A stretch of DNA of 64,000 nt from Cryptomeria japonica (taxonomy: Eukaryota > Streptophyta > Pinopsida > Cupressales > Cupressaceae). Below the pieces are notes generated by a model. That model saw nothing but the letters and a program-made list of their open reading frames with translations. It searched no databases and was not told the origin of the DNA. Below are positions 1 through 10,680 of the stretch, piece after piece. The stretch is from the NCBI RefSeq assembly GCF_030272615.1, contig NC_081411.1:38260140-38324139 (forward strand), read 5' to 3'. Position 1 is the stretch's first letter; each line of letters begins with the position of its first letter. The translations under genes were made by a program, and so were the position numbers.

Positions 1-1085
1 AGGCTCCTCTACAATGGCCTATCTCAGTTTTTGATGACTTAGAGCCATTTTCAATTGGTAGCATTTTATCGCCTACTGCAAAAATTGTCAGTTGCATGCA
101 ATGCAAAGTTGCAAGATAGGGTAGAATTGATTTGGTTCGCCCTATGCACAAACCAATGTCATGAGCGCATGCAGGTGGGTAGGCTTACACTATGTATGCT
201 CCTCTCATGCATCCCAAAGCACTGAAACATTGAGAGCCATATCGTATCAGTGCGATCTCTAAAGTGCGTTGAGTCTAAACAATTGTCAAACATTGATGGA
301 CTATTTCTTCCAATCTAGGACACGTATGATCATTCCATTTGAACTTGTGGGGTCATGTGAGGCTCTTCTACAATAGACTATCTCGGTTTCTGATGAATCA
401 AAGCCATTTTCAATTAGTAGCATTTTTTCACCTGCTGCAAAAACCATTAGTTTCATGCAATGCAAAGTTGCAAGATAGGCTAGAATTGATTTGGTTCATC
501 GCGTGAACAAACTGAATTCATGAGCACTTTTGGTTGGGAAGTTTTGCACTAGGCATGCTCTTCTTGTGCATCCTAGAGCACCAGAATGTCGACAGTCATA
601 CCCTACCAATGCAATTTCTCGATTGCCCTGAGTCCAAAAAATTATCAAACTTTGACAGATTGGTTCTTCCAATCCAAGATAGATATGATTCATCTATTTG
701 AACCTGTGAGGTCACGTGAGGCTCCTCTATAATGGTCTATCTCAGTTTCTGATGAGTTAGAGCCATTTTTAATTGGTAGCAATTTTTTGCCTACTACAAA
801 AACTGTCAGTTGCATGCAATGCAAAGTTGAAAGATAGGGTTGAATTGATTCAGCTTGTATAGTGCATAAATCCATGTCATGAGCATATCTGCGTTGGCAG
901 GTTTACACTAGGTATTCTCCTCTTGTGAATCCCAAAGCACAGGAACATCGAGAGTCATTCCCTACCAGCATGATCTGTCCAAGTGCCCTAAGTCCAAAAA
1001 GTTGTCAAACTTTGACGAACTGTTTCTTCCAATCCATGACACATATGATCGATCTGTTTCAACCTATGGGGTTGTATGAAGCTCC
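1..1085. repeat. 359-bp tandem repeat, three copies plus a stub
   Basis: Three head-to-tail copies start at about 1, 360 and 719, each opening with a variant of AGGCTCCTCTACAATGG. A fourth start at 1079 breaks off within about 15 bases. The spacing is 359, 359 and 360 bp. Internal landmarks recur at the same offset, for example AGTTGCATGCAATGCAAAG and CTTCCAATCCA. The copies differ by scattered substitutions and no copy holds a consistent reading frame, so the short ORFs here are chance. The array is cut by the window start, so its real length is unknown. It could be a satellite or repeats inside a larger element. Confidence 0.9.
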
Positions 1086-1269
1086 TCTATAGTAAAATTT
1101 GGTACAGACATTTCTTCAAACCAAAACTCATTCACCATAGTAGATGCATTCTCTGAGTTGAGAATTTTGTTTGTAACTCCATTTTGGTGTATGTAGTTAG
1201 TGAGGCTCCTTTTGTGATGAGTAGTGCGCTCTAGGATGTTGGCCTTCTTGCATGTGTAGGCCCCTATTG

Positions 1270-1521
1270 TAATATTTATTCATTTGGGCAGTGGATAGAT
1301 ATTGTGGATCACCAATCCCACTGTGGTTTTTCCTCATTGAGGTTTTCCACATATAAAATCCTGTTTTATGGTGTATGTTCTTGTGGTTGCATCATTTCTA
1401 TTTATTGTTATATTCTTTTATGGATACCGGTTACTCCAATACTTTGTTAATAAAGTTAAAATTGATCCCACCAATAGAACATCGATTCACTCCCCCTCTC
1501 AGTGTTCTTGGATTCCAACAA
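1270..1521 (+). mobile_element. Relic of a Copia-type LTR 3' end
   Basis: The order of motifs matches the 3' part of the Copia LTR at 51208-52307: a GTGGTTTTTCCTCATTGAGG block, GTTTTCCACATATAAA, and a terminal C-rich TTCACTCCCCCTCTCAGTG ending near CCAACA at 1521. No tRNA-Met primer site follows, and no coding part of the element is attached. This is a truncated or solo LTR fragment. The region 1086-1269 holds nothing recognisable. Confidence 0.55.
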
Positions 1522-1689
1522 TTTTGTCCTTGGGTGTATTGTTTGATGACGATGATTGCAAATCTTCAAAAATTTTAGGGATGGATGCCATAGGAGAGTC
1601 AATTTTTTTATGAGGGGATGGTGGGTCATTACTATACATGGGTGCATGATTTTTATCTATCTCAAAAAGATCACTTAGGACTCTGTTTA

Positions 1690-2670
1690 AGAGATTAGTA
1701 AAAGAGCTACCTTTCTTTGGAGATGCATTTCAATCCTTGTGAGGTTTTTACCTAGCTGAGTTTTGATTTTGAACTTGTTTGAAGGTGATTTGGCTTTGGC
1801 TTTGGTATTGTTCTTTGATTTTTAATTTGCTATTGTTTGAATTGATTTGACATATTTGAAACTTGGCTTGGTATATGTTGCAACTTTTGTTTTTTGAATT
1901 TTTGGTTGTAGTTGTTCATACTGAGTTTTTTGTTAATACTTGATTGTTGGTTTGACCAATTGTTGACATTGTGTATTTGCTTGAGCATATTGTTGAAATT
2001 GTGCCATTGGTTGTTTCAGTTGGATATGTTGGACCATTGGTTAAGTTGGTTGGAAATGTTGGACTATTGGATGTATTGGTTTGATATGTTGAATCGTTGG
2101 TTGTATTAGTTGGACATGTTGGACCATTGGTGGTTTATTCATCATTGGTTGTTGGTTCAAAATTTGATTGAGTGAAGTTTGATCAAACAAAATTTGACTT
2201 GGGATTTGGTCGAATGAAGTTTGATTTGAGATTTGGTTGAAGTTTGTGCTTGTTGCTTGAAATTGTTTCATCATCTCTATTTGAGAGATGAGAGTTGGTA
2301 TATCTAATTGTTCGATGAGAGATTTTACATGAATGGGCTCAATATTTGGATTTGGACCTTGAAATTTTTTAAATAGTTTGGACATTTGGGATCTAATATT
2401 TTCATGGGTTTTTCACTTTTGGTTCCAAGATCTCTTTTTCTCGAGCTATTTTTTCCTCCAGTTGTCATATTTGGACACTTGTTTCATCATAAAAAGTTTG
2501 ACCGATATTGTCTTATTGTTGGGTTGGATAGAGTTGTGATTGTCTTGGATTAAAAAGTGATTGCATTGTGTTATTCATTGGTCCAATCATAGGTTGATAT
2601 GTCAAAATTTCATGCATCATAGGAACTTGAAACCTTGTTTCAATATTCATGTCACTATGCAATATTTTTG
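1690..2670 (-). pseudogene. Decayed gag-like N-terminal region (Q/N-rich)
   Basis: The minus strand carries Gln/Asn/Pro-rich coding-like sequence with repeated QHxQxxQPT-type units between about 2040 and 2150. Its longest open piece is 114 codons (2385 down to 2041), and an MNIETRFQVP start lies near 2650. Frameshifts and stops break it on both sides. It sits just downstream of the element A leader, where gag belongs. Low-complexity N-termini also precede the gag domain in element B. I see no capsid domain or zinc knuckle, so the gag assignment rests on position. It could instead be a low-complexity host fragment. Confidence 0.35.
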
Positions 2671-2689
2671 GGATTTTGAATTTAAGGAT

Positions 2690-5200
2690 GATGTATGCAA
2701 CTAATGTAACTTAGGTGATTGACAATGCAACTAAATTTTTTTGGTCTTTTAGAATTTTGGGAATGACAATGATATGCAACTAAATGCAATCTTAGTAAAA
2801 GATAATGCAATCTAAGGTAAGAATGCAACCTATATTTTTGTTATTTTTCAATATTTGGACAAACTTTTAAAATGCAAACCTCAACACGCAACCTTGGGAA
2901 AAGGAAATGAAGTCAAGATCTTAATTGAAAAAAGGAAAAAGGAAAAAATGACAATAGGACAAATGATAATGTCTGACCTATATTATTTGATACTAAGCTA
3001 GGTTTGACAAAATGATGTTGACAAAAGGACAAATTTTTGGACAAGGTGAAGACTTCCTAACAACAACTTAGGGTATGATCTAAAGTTTTGATTTTTGAAG
3101 TTTCACAAAACCAATTTTGAGACTAAAAGAAAGGAGGCAATGACAATGAGAATACCTAAGAATATGATATGATCTAAAGATATGAGATGATATGACAAAA
3201 TCAAGGTAAGACAAGACTAGGGTTTATGACAATGCAATGATAAGGATATGTGAGGACCAATGACATGAAATGTGAAAAATGCAACCTAAGCCGAGACCTA
3301 ATTTTGGGATAATGATAATGCAATGAAGACTTAGGAAAATGACTCTAAACCTAAGTGCAAAGGAATTGTGACAATGCAATGGACTAAATATGAAAGGCAA
3401 TGTGAATGTCCTAAGACCTAGGTTTGAACTATGCAAAGTCTAACCCTAAGTGACATGTATTTTGAGACAAGGATTTCCAATTCTTTGACAAGACATGTTT
3501 GAATGTTGGATGAATACTTGGACAAGATTTTGGACTCTTTGTTTGAACTTTGTTTTCATTTGAAACTTGTGTTTGACTTGTTGAATGTTGTTTAAATTTT
3601 AAAAAAAAGGTTGTTTAGGACCACTTGTGACAATTATTTTTAATTCAACCTTTTACAAGCATAGAAGAAAAGACATTTGTTTGAATTTGACTCAAAATAA
3701 TCATACACCTTCAACAACAAATCCTATGGCTGATAAGGACAATAGTCATTGGATCAAACTTGGTTTTCCAACTACGCCTACTCAAAGAATATACTTAGAT
3801 GTTTGACCCCACTGGCTCAACCCTCAGCACTCACTTCTATAGGGAAACCAAGCATTAGTTCCCATGAAAAATATCCATGGCCAACTTTGTATCTCTACTA
3901 AGAGCCATAAAAGTGTCAGATGACATCAAAAGTTTAACCTCTTGTATCAATGACTAGAAGATTTTTGGTCTCTAAGCACAAAAGTTGTTAGGTCTCCAAG
4001 CACAAAGGCTTTTAGTTAGGGCATCCATTCAAGTGGGCATAGATCCATTGAATTTAATCATCACTATGCCATTTCGACGCCTATTTTTTACAACTTTTGT
4101 TACAAAACATAATTATTGAGAGTGGTTTGGAAGAGTTTGGCCTTAACTTGTCACCACTTTGGTATGTTCACTCTCACCAGTGCCTGTGCGAAGTTTCCGA
4201 CAAATCGGGAGGTAGACCCACTTTTAAGGGTAAAAACACACAAGAAAAATGAATTAGGACAAGTCAAATATGGTGTCCATTGACCTTTAGAAAGCAAAGT
4301 GTGCAACTACTCTAAAAATCGTAAACACTCAGTTTTGATGAAATTATTTGGCTCCATCTTGCAACAAACACATTAATAGTTTAAAGATTATGTCTTTGAC
4401 AAGCGAGAATAGATGAATGCCTCACAACGGAACCTGCACACCCACACAAAGCCATAAAGATTAGCCTTAAAGATAAAAAAAAACACATCAAACACTCCCA
4501 CCTATTGACTAACTAACAAATTAATCTAAGTAACAAAGTAATCTAAGTAAAAAAAAAAAAAAAACTAATCTAACTTAAAATAGAAATTTTCTAAGTTAAG
4601 AACAAATTAATCTAGAAAACCAAATTTAATCTAAATTTAAACAATAAAATGAACTTTCTTAGCTAAAAATAAACTTTCCTAAATCAAAAAAATCTAATCT
4701 AAACTAAATAAAAAATTAAATAAAAAATTAATTTAAATTAAAACTAAATCTAATCTAAAGTACATTCAAATCTAAATTAATAGAAACTAAATCTAAATCT
4801 AAACTAACAAAAATAAAATCTAAATCTAAACTAATTTAAAACTAAAAAAACCAAACTAAAACTAATTCAAAATGACAAAAACAATCCAATTTACAAAAAA
4901 AAAAAAAAAAGCTAAAACAATCTAATTTTAGATATATATTTTTTTTAAATCTTGCACTAAATTTTTTTCAAATCAGCACAAAAGGCATCTTTAAATCTGC
5001 ATAAAAGCCCTTTTTGGATCTGCACAAAAGTGATTTTATCACCAAAATGGCTTTAAGGTAGCACAAATGTATTGCATAGGAAGAGCATTTAAATCTGCGT
5101 TAAAACAATGTCAAAATCTGCCAATATGTGCTATATAAACCATTTTTAAGCAATGCAAATGTGGACAGAGGTATATACTATCTTTTATATAAAAAAAAAT
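2690..5200 (-). other. Non-coding leader of element A
   Basis: A-rich, ORF-poor sequence with long purine runs and recurring AATCTAAACTAAAT-type words at about 4500-4860. It corresponds in position to the 2.2-kb leader of element B. Apart from the conserved block at 3791-3906 I see no recognisable feature, and the primer binding site could not be located. Confidence 0.45.
3791..3906 (-). other. Leader block conserved between elements A and B
   Basis: The reverse complement of this block aligns with about 32508-32622 of element B. Shared runs include TACAAAGTT, TGATGCTTGG against TAATGCTTGG, GAAGTGAGT, CTGAGGGT and GGGGTCAA followed by TCTAAGTAT. In both elements it lies over 1 kb downstream of the LTR, in non-coding leader upstream of gag. 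Flanking leader sequence is much less alike. A packaging or structured RNA segment is a reasonable guess, not shown. Confidence 0.65.
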
Positions 5201-6810
5201 CATGTTTTTCATACTAAATGGTAAAAAATGCATTTTCATTCATTGTGAATATATGCCAAAATATATAGAAGAAAGAAAAATGTTTAAAACAACATCAAAA
5301 TGTCTCAAAGGAAAATGATTGCATCGACGTTATGCTTATAGGGGACATGGTTGATAATGATATTTCTTCAAGAAACCAGCAAACAAACTTGCAAACACAC
5401 AAAAAAAAGAAAATTGGTTAGTTCACTAGAAAATATAGATAGGAAAATGGAATACATCAAAGCCCAAACTATGTAACCAAGAAACATAACAACCTATGGA
5501 AATTTATCCTAATAAATTCAATGAAAGAATGAAAGCAAAACACTAAAATAAATACGCAAACAATTGCAAGGTGTTTCCTTCATTGACCTCCATTGGCTTT
5601 ATTTCTCCTCCAAATAGAGGATTTGTGGATCTCACCTACAAGTACAAGAGCAAAGTATGATAGCAAGATCATTTTTGATAGTGCGAGGATACTAGAAGCG
5701 TGGTTGATTCTGATGAGAAATGCATCCAATTTATAGAAAAATTGGAGGACAACAATTAGCAAGAAATTGATATTAAATGCAATTGGATTGAAAAATGGGA
5801 AAAATCAGATTGGAGAGATGATAACAATTAGCAAGAAATCGATATTAGATGTAGTTGGATTCAAAAATGTGAAAAATTAGATTTAGAAAGAAATGCCATT
5901 GGACACTTTCCATGCAAGAGGATAAGACTAGCCATTAAATCTAATGTTAGGATAAGATGCCATATCCAAAATCACGACGAATAAAGAAACATGCTTCCAA
6001 ATTAAATCACAAAAATAGGAGCCACTTGAGAGAGATAATGAGTTGGAAATTAGGTGGAAATGATGAATTAGAAATTAGGAAATTATTAAATTAGGTGAAT
6101 TAATTAATAAGTTTCCATTCATTAATTAATTCACAAAAGAGGGAGAATTAATTAGCTAATTAAATAAATATTTAACTATGACAAGAAGACTTAGGATAAA
6201 TTTATAAATTATTTAACCTAGAGGGAAAATGACAAACATGATTAAATGATTAAATCATAGAACCCGAGGAGATGAATTTGAAATGCAAGGAAAATAATTA
6301 GGTCATGACAAAAGATAATTGATATAGGGTTGATTTGGTCATGATTTAATGATGAAAATTGGATAATTGATAAAATGTCAACATTGATTCATAAAGATCA
6401 ATGATAAATTCATCAAGATTGACAAGGATGAAATTGATAGACGTCAATTGATGAGGACAATGACTAATTGATCTAAATTGATAAGAGATTGATAAATTGA
6501 TGATTAATCAGGACAAAACCCTAATTTGACATTAAGAAGGCTTGGCGATGTCCAATTGACATGATAATATTAATAATGACCAAATATCACAATTGATAAT
6601 GATAATGTTGATAAGACCTAATTGAAAATGCGATAAATGCAGAAGAATGACAAAATGTTGACAAATAATAAAGATCAGTTGTGTGACATAGAAGAAATGT
6701 TAATAGTATGCGAAAACCTAAAATAATGCCACACATACATAGAAGAAATGTTAGTATGTAATTTTTTTTTGTTTGACACTGCAAGCATTGACGATTTTTA
6801 GATGCCTATA
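5200..6810 (-). repeat. LTR-like terminal region of element A
   Basis: The outer end near 6810 reads TATAGGCATCTAAA on the minus strand, close to the LTR starts of element B and of the solo LTR at 42202. The stretch 6040-6200 has the TTAATTAAT and TAAATAAATATTTAA words seen in those LTRs. The inner border is uncertain; a match to the element B LTR end (TACCATAAA) lies near 5215. No second LTR of this copy is in the window. Confidence 0.4.
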
Positions 6811-6817
6811 GAGAGGT

Positions 6818-7423
6818 TTGAAAAGACAAATGGAATTTTTAGGAGAAATTAAGGATGATAGGCTTAAAGGCATCCTTGTTTTTCCTCATGACCTAGTTAT
6901 TAGGGAAGTTAGGAAGACTCTAGGGGAAGAGTATATCAATAATGAGGATAGGACAAGGGGTAACTTGGATATAGAAGCCATGTTTCTACTGGTGGTTATG
7001 CATTTCGAGCATGACAGAGAGGTGGTGAAAAAATTATGCCATAATATGTTCAAGAAGAACCTTTTGTGAGAATTGGATATGGTGGTAGTTAACGTGGGCA
7101 AATATCTTACCATGTCGAAATGAAAGCATTATGATAGGTTTATGTGAAAAAATAAACGAGTGTTGAAGTTCCCAATACTGGAGGTTGAAGATGAGGGCGA
7201 ATTTGTAGAAGGGAGGCTGGTCATGCAACACAACCTCAACTTTTTTATGTGGCTTCTGCACATTAAGCGACCAGTTTGTAAGAAATGGTTCGCCATCTAC
7301 TTGAAGGAGGAAGGAACTGAAGTTGAGTTAGGGGAAGAGGAGATTCCAAACACCTCCATGTTAACCCAAATTAAACCCTCAAATATTGAAGAAAGAGAGG
7401 AGGGCAAGCTTCAAAAGAAGTGA
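6818..7423 (+). pseudogene. Unrecognised broken ORF, about 200 codons
   Basis: One frame reads from 6818 to a stop at 7423. It is interrupted by stops at 7067 and two more before the piece that begins at 7160, and is otherwise coding-like. It is charged, with segments such as RKTLGEEYINNEDRTRG, FLLVVMHFEHDREVVKKL and KKWFAIYLKEEG. I do not recognise the family. Its 5' side abuts the outer end of element A (6810), so an earlier gene or element may have been cut by that insertion, with the missing 5' part outside the window to the left. The acidic tail ends in KLQKK. It could be host or transposon-derived. Confidence 0.4.
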
Positions 7424-7865
7424 ATACTTGCTTCCTCAGAATTCTAGGAAATTAGTTAGGTCTTTTGTGCTCCCTCTTGATTAGTGGCTAGATATGTAGG
7501 TTTACTGTATGTAGGAATCTATATTGGAACTAATGGGTTGGATTTTCTTCATTTCTGGTGTTTAAAGGATGTTATATATAGGACATACTTGTTATATTAC
7601 CCCATAAGAAGTTGGACTACTGAAGTTAAAACTTACTATAGTATTTTTCTTTTTGTTCTGTGATTAGCTCAAGACATGTTACTATTTTACTAGATGATAT
7701 ATATAATATAGTTATACTAATCTAACCCGATCTCCTACAGAATAGCCTCTAGAGAAGGTAAGAAAATAATTAATGTTTGACAGAGAGGAGGATTAGATAT
7801 TCTCTTTGGATAACTTGCTTTGCTTACTTTTCTAGCTTCTATCTTCTGGTTTTATATGTATTTAA
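7424..7865. other. No gene seen
   Basis: AT-rich sequence with stops in all frames. Nothing recognisable lies between the broken ORF at 6818-7423 and the microsatellite. Confidence 0.5.
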
Positions 7866-8023
7866 TATATACATATATACATATATATACATATATATGT
7901 ATGTATATGTATATGTATATATACATATATATACATATATATATATACATATATATACATATAGATATATGGATATATACATATATATATATGTATATAT
8001 ATGTATATATGTATATATATGTA

Positions 8024-8057
<34 letters not shown>

Positions 8058-8286
8058 TGTATATGTATATACATGCATATACATACATATATATATACAT
8101 AAATATCTATATGTATATGTATATGTATATGTATATATATGTATATACATACATACATACATATGCATATATATGTATATGTATATATATGTATATGTAT
8201 ATATACATGTATATATACATGTATATACATATATATATATATATACATATATATATACATATATATATATATACATACATACATAT

Positions 8287-8326
<40 letters not shown>

Positions 8327-8327
8327 C
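7866..8327. repeat. AT-rich microsatellite of ATAC/ATGT and AT units
   Basis: About 460 bp consist almost wholly of alternating purine-pyrimidine TATACA, TATGTA and (TA)n units, with a purer (TA)n run at 8285-8325. The long Tyr/Ile ORFs in four frames here follow from the repeat and are not genes. Confidence 0.95.
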
Positions 8328-9240
8328 TCTATTTTTCAAAATATTTACATATACATTTCTAGTTCTATCCATTTCCTCTTTTAATACTACTTGTTGTACT
8401 TTCCTTTTTCAATGATATGCATATCTTTTCTTTACTATAGATTAGCAATACCGTTTTCTTTTGTTCAAGTTGCATGTTAAGGTCTTTTGATCTCTGACTT
8501 TTATGTAACTAGCCATCTCTACTTTGTAGATTAACAAAACTATTTCACTTCTTCCTCTCTTTTTTTCTCGGTCCTGCAGTGCTAACTATATTGTCGTTAG
8601 GAGATCTATGAAATTTTAGGTTTTTTTTCACTTTATTCTGTGTGTTTCATTCCATCATCTTTTGCTCATGGTAGAGATTGACTATGATGAAGATGTCAAG
8701 GAACTCTTTTGACTTGTTTCCAGTGCTAGGATAGATAGGAAATCACAAATCTTGCTTAGACGAGTGGTAGGGTTCGGTATTTCTTGATAGGCACTAACAT
8801 GTTTGTTATGGATTTATATTTCTAACCTATTCTCTAGATCCTCTTAAGCTTGGCTTCAACTGAAAATTGATTTATCATGGAGTGGTTTGCTAACCGTGTG
8901 ATGAGAACAATAGTTTGGAAGGCAAATCTGTACTTGCAGGTAGCTGGATTAAATCGGGCTTAGGATGTTATGGCACTATCTCAACGAAGTCATCTACACC
9001 TTGTTCTAAACAAGAACGATGTAATTAAAGTGACTTCTCCAATGTATAGCTCCATATTGGCAATATGCCACTTTTGGTAATTGTTCTGTATAAATCTAGG
9101 AATAAATATCCTTAGGCAAGACCAGAGGTTTTCTTTGCCCAATTCTTTCCTACCGGTTCCCACACTAAATTGGGTTGTAAATTATGTAATTCTTCTTTTA
9201 ATTAATAAAATTATTCGGCCAATGGCTCATTATCTATAAA
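8328..9240 (+). mobile_element. Possible LINE 3' tail
   Basis: No coding signal. The end at 9195-9240 reads TTAATTAATAAAATTATTCG, then GGCCAATGGC and an A-rich tail. That matches the usual 3' end of plant LINEs, with a TTAATAAAATTATTC-like polyadenylation block before a short A-tract. The upstream 500 bp could be its 3' UTR. No reverse transcriptase remnant is present here. Confidence 0.35.
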
Positions 9241-9789
9241 AAAATTAAAAATAATTATGCCACTTGTCAGTTATAATTTGTTTTCCACTAAAAAATATTT
9301 AATGAATCCCGACAACAAAAAATTTGGAAGGAAATCGTAATTTATGTTTATATTTTTAAGTTGAATTACGTTCATGGGACCAACTTCCTTCAATTTAAGA
9401 GCTTAAATTTTTAAGCAGAAATGCACTAAAAATTGAAGCCCCCTCCATGAGACCCCAGCCTTAATTTTAAAGAACTGCTGTTAGTATCATGACTAATAGT
9501 TTACATTTCCAATGCATGCAGTCAACATTAAATAAACTGCTGTTAAGAAATTCGCTCATGTTTCCTAAAGATCTGATTGCCGTTAAATAAATGTTTACTC
9601 ACAATCTCCCCATCTATTCTCCGTGTATCCCATCTGATATGTAATAGTTTTCTATTTATTATTTACCTCTATCTCAGTAGAGATTGATCGCATAAAATCC
9701 TCTATAAAGAGGCAATGTAATCTGTTTGATAGCATCAATAAAAATTCTATTTATGTTAGTATTTGTCTCGGTTTTAATTTTCTCTCTTC
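9241..9789. other. Non-coding; LTR- or promoter-like stretch near 9640-9790
   Basis: No ORF of note. The sequence CTCTATAAAGAGGCAATGTA near 9700, followed by CAATAAAAATTCTATTTATG and a pyrimidine-rich end, looks like the TATA box and polyadenylation part of a plant LTR or a short promoter. No partner copy or primer site was found. Confidence 0.3.
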
Positions 9790-10680
9790 CCTTCAGATTG
9801 TCGATGGTTTCACCGTTTTGAAAGGCATCGAGCATCTCTTCAAACTAGCCACCTCAGGAATGAGGGTCGATTATGGTTCTTTTAGGCATTTTATTGAACA
9901 TTTCACGTGCTTACGCATCTATGAATGTTCATACACTTTACCCAAAGTTCCCATTTTTCTTTCTTTTAGAAAGTTTCTTTGTATTTTCAACAAATCCTTC
10001 GCACATTATGGAGCGGGCATTGTATCGAACACTTACCTCACTTTGTCTTTGGCTTCACATTTTTGCATGCATGCCTACCAAGGCATGGTAGGGAGGATGC
10101 GGGCAAAGGTTGTGGGACTTGGGTTTACACCTGCCGATTGCATTTGCTTGGAAGTCTTCGAATGCCTTTTCAAAAATCGATTATGTACATATCGTGCAAT
10201 CGTTGTAGCTTTCCACTAGGCTACACTCTTTTGAATAATTCTGCGAAGGAGTCCATGTGCTTTGTCTGTGCATCCACATTTTGCAAGCATGTCTATTAGA
10301 GCATCTCCAACTGTAATATCTAATTAAAGCCAGCCTTCTACATGCTTCAAAGGATGTCGATACGCTGCACAAGCAAGTAGGGCGTTGACATCCGCCAAGT
10401 GCTTTTGCTTGAGAGTGTCTAAAGTCCTTTCGAACAAACCTATTTATACTGAAATCTGCAGTCATCACATTACATTGAGACATTTTGTAAAGCGGTTTGC
10501 TTACATTTCCTTCGAGGGTACTTACAACTATAGCATTAGATAAAAATTCTATCCTCAATGCTTTGATGTAGTGTTTGCCGCTCTATACCAACATTGCATA
10601 CCATGAGATGACATCTTTAATGCTAAAGATCTGCAATCTTCGTTGAATCACTTATACATGCTTCCTTGAGCAAGAAACAA
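9790..10680 (-). pseudogene. Pentatricopeptide repeat (PPR) protein pseudogene, PLS type
   Basis: The minus strand carries successive PPR signatures in shifting frames, from high to low coordinates. They are KDVISWYAML (about 10620), SNAIVVSTL then YKMSQCNVMTA (about 10530-10460), DALIDMLAKCGCTDKA (about 10300-10245) and KQMQSAGVNPSPTTFARIL (about 10150-10095). These match the consensus units (R)DVxSWNAMI, ALIDMYAKCGxxxxA and MQxAGVxPxxxTFxxIL of land-plant PLS-class PPR proteins, which bind organellar RNA for editing or processing. Several stops (for example VR-stop-VFDTMPA near 10040) and frame changes show it is dead. No start, transit peptide or E/DYW tail is visible. It is a fragment of at most a quarter of a usual gene. 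Confidence 0.85.

Larger units (their letters stand above)
1680..6810 (-). mobile_element. Element A: 5' part of a decayed Tat-like Ty3/gypsy element
   Basis: Read on the minus strand, this stretch gives an LTR-like end at about 6810, a long non-coding leader, then a decayed gag-like region near 2670-1690. Three things link it to element B (30587-44758). The terminal sequence is TATAGGCATCTAAA against TATAGACACCTAAA. Both are rich in TTAATTAAATAAAT in the LTR. A leader block at 3791-3906 is clearly homologous, in reverse complement, to about 32508-32622. No pol domain is visible, so the element is truncated at its 3' side, where an unrelated LTR relic lies. Confidence 0.6.

Noticed and set aside
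1-1085. Possible CRISPR-like or telomeric array
   Set aside because: The repeats are 359 bp with no spacers and no telomere units, and all other content is plant nuclear.
7777-8384. Several ORFs of 80-180 codons rich in Tyr and Ile on both strands
   Set aside because: They are translations of the alternating AT-rich microsatellite, and the same composition appears in four frames.
9818-10299. Plus-strand ORFs of 133 and 106 codons
   Set aside because: They lie antisense to the PPR relic, whose minus-strand motifs are clear; the plus-strand products show no domain.
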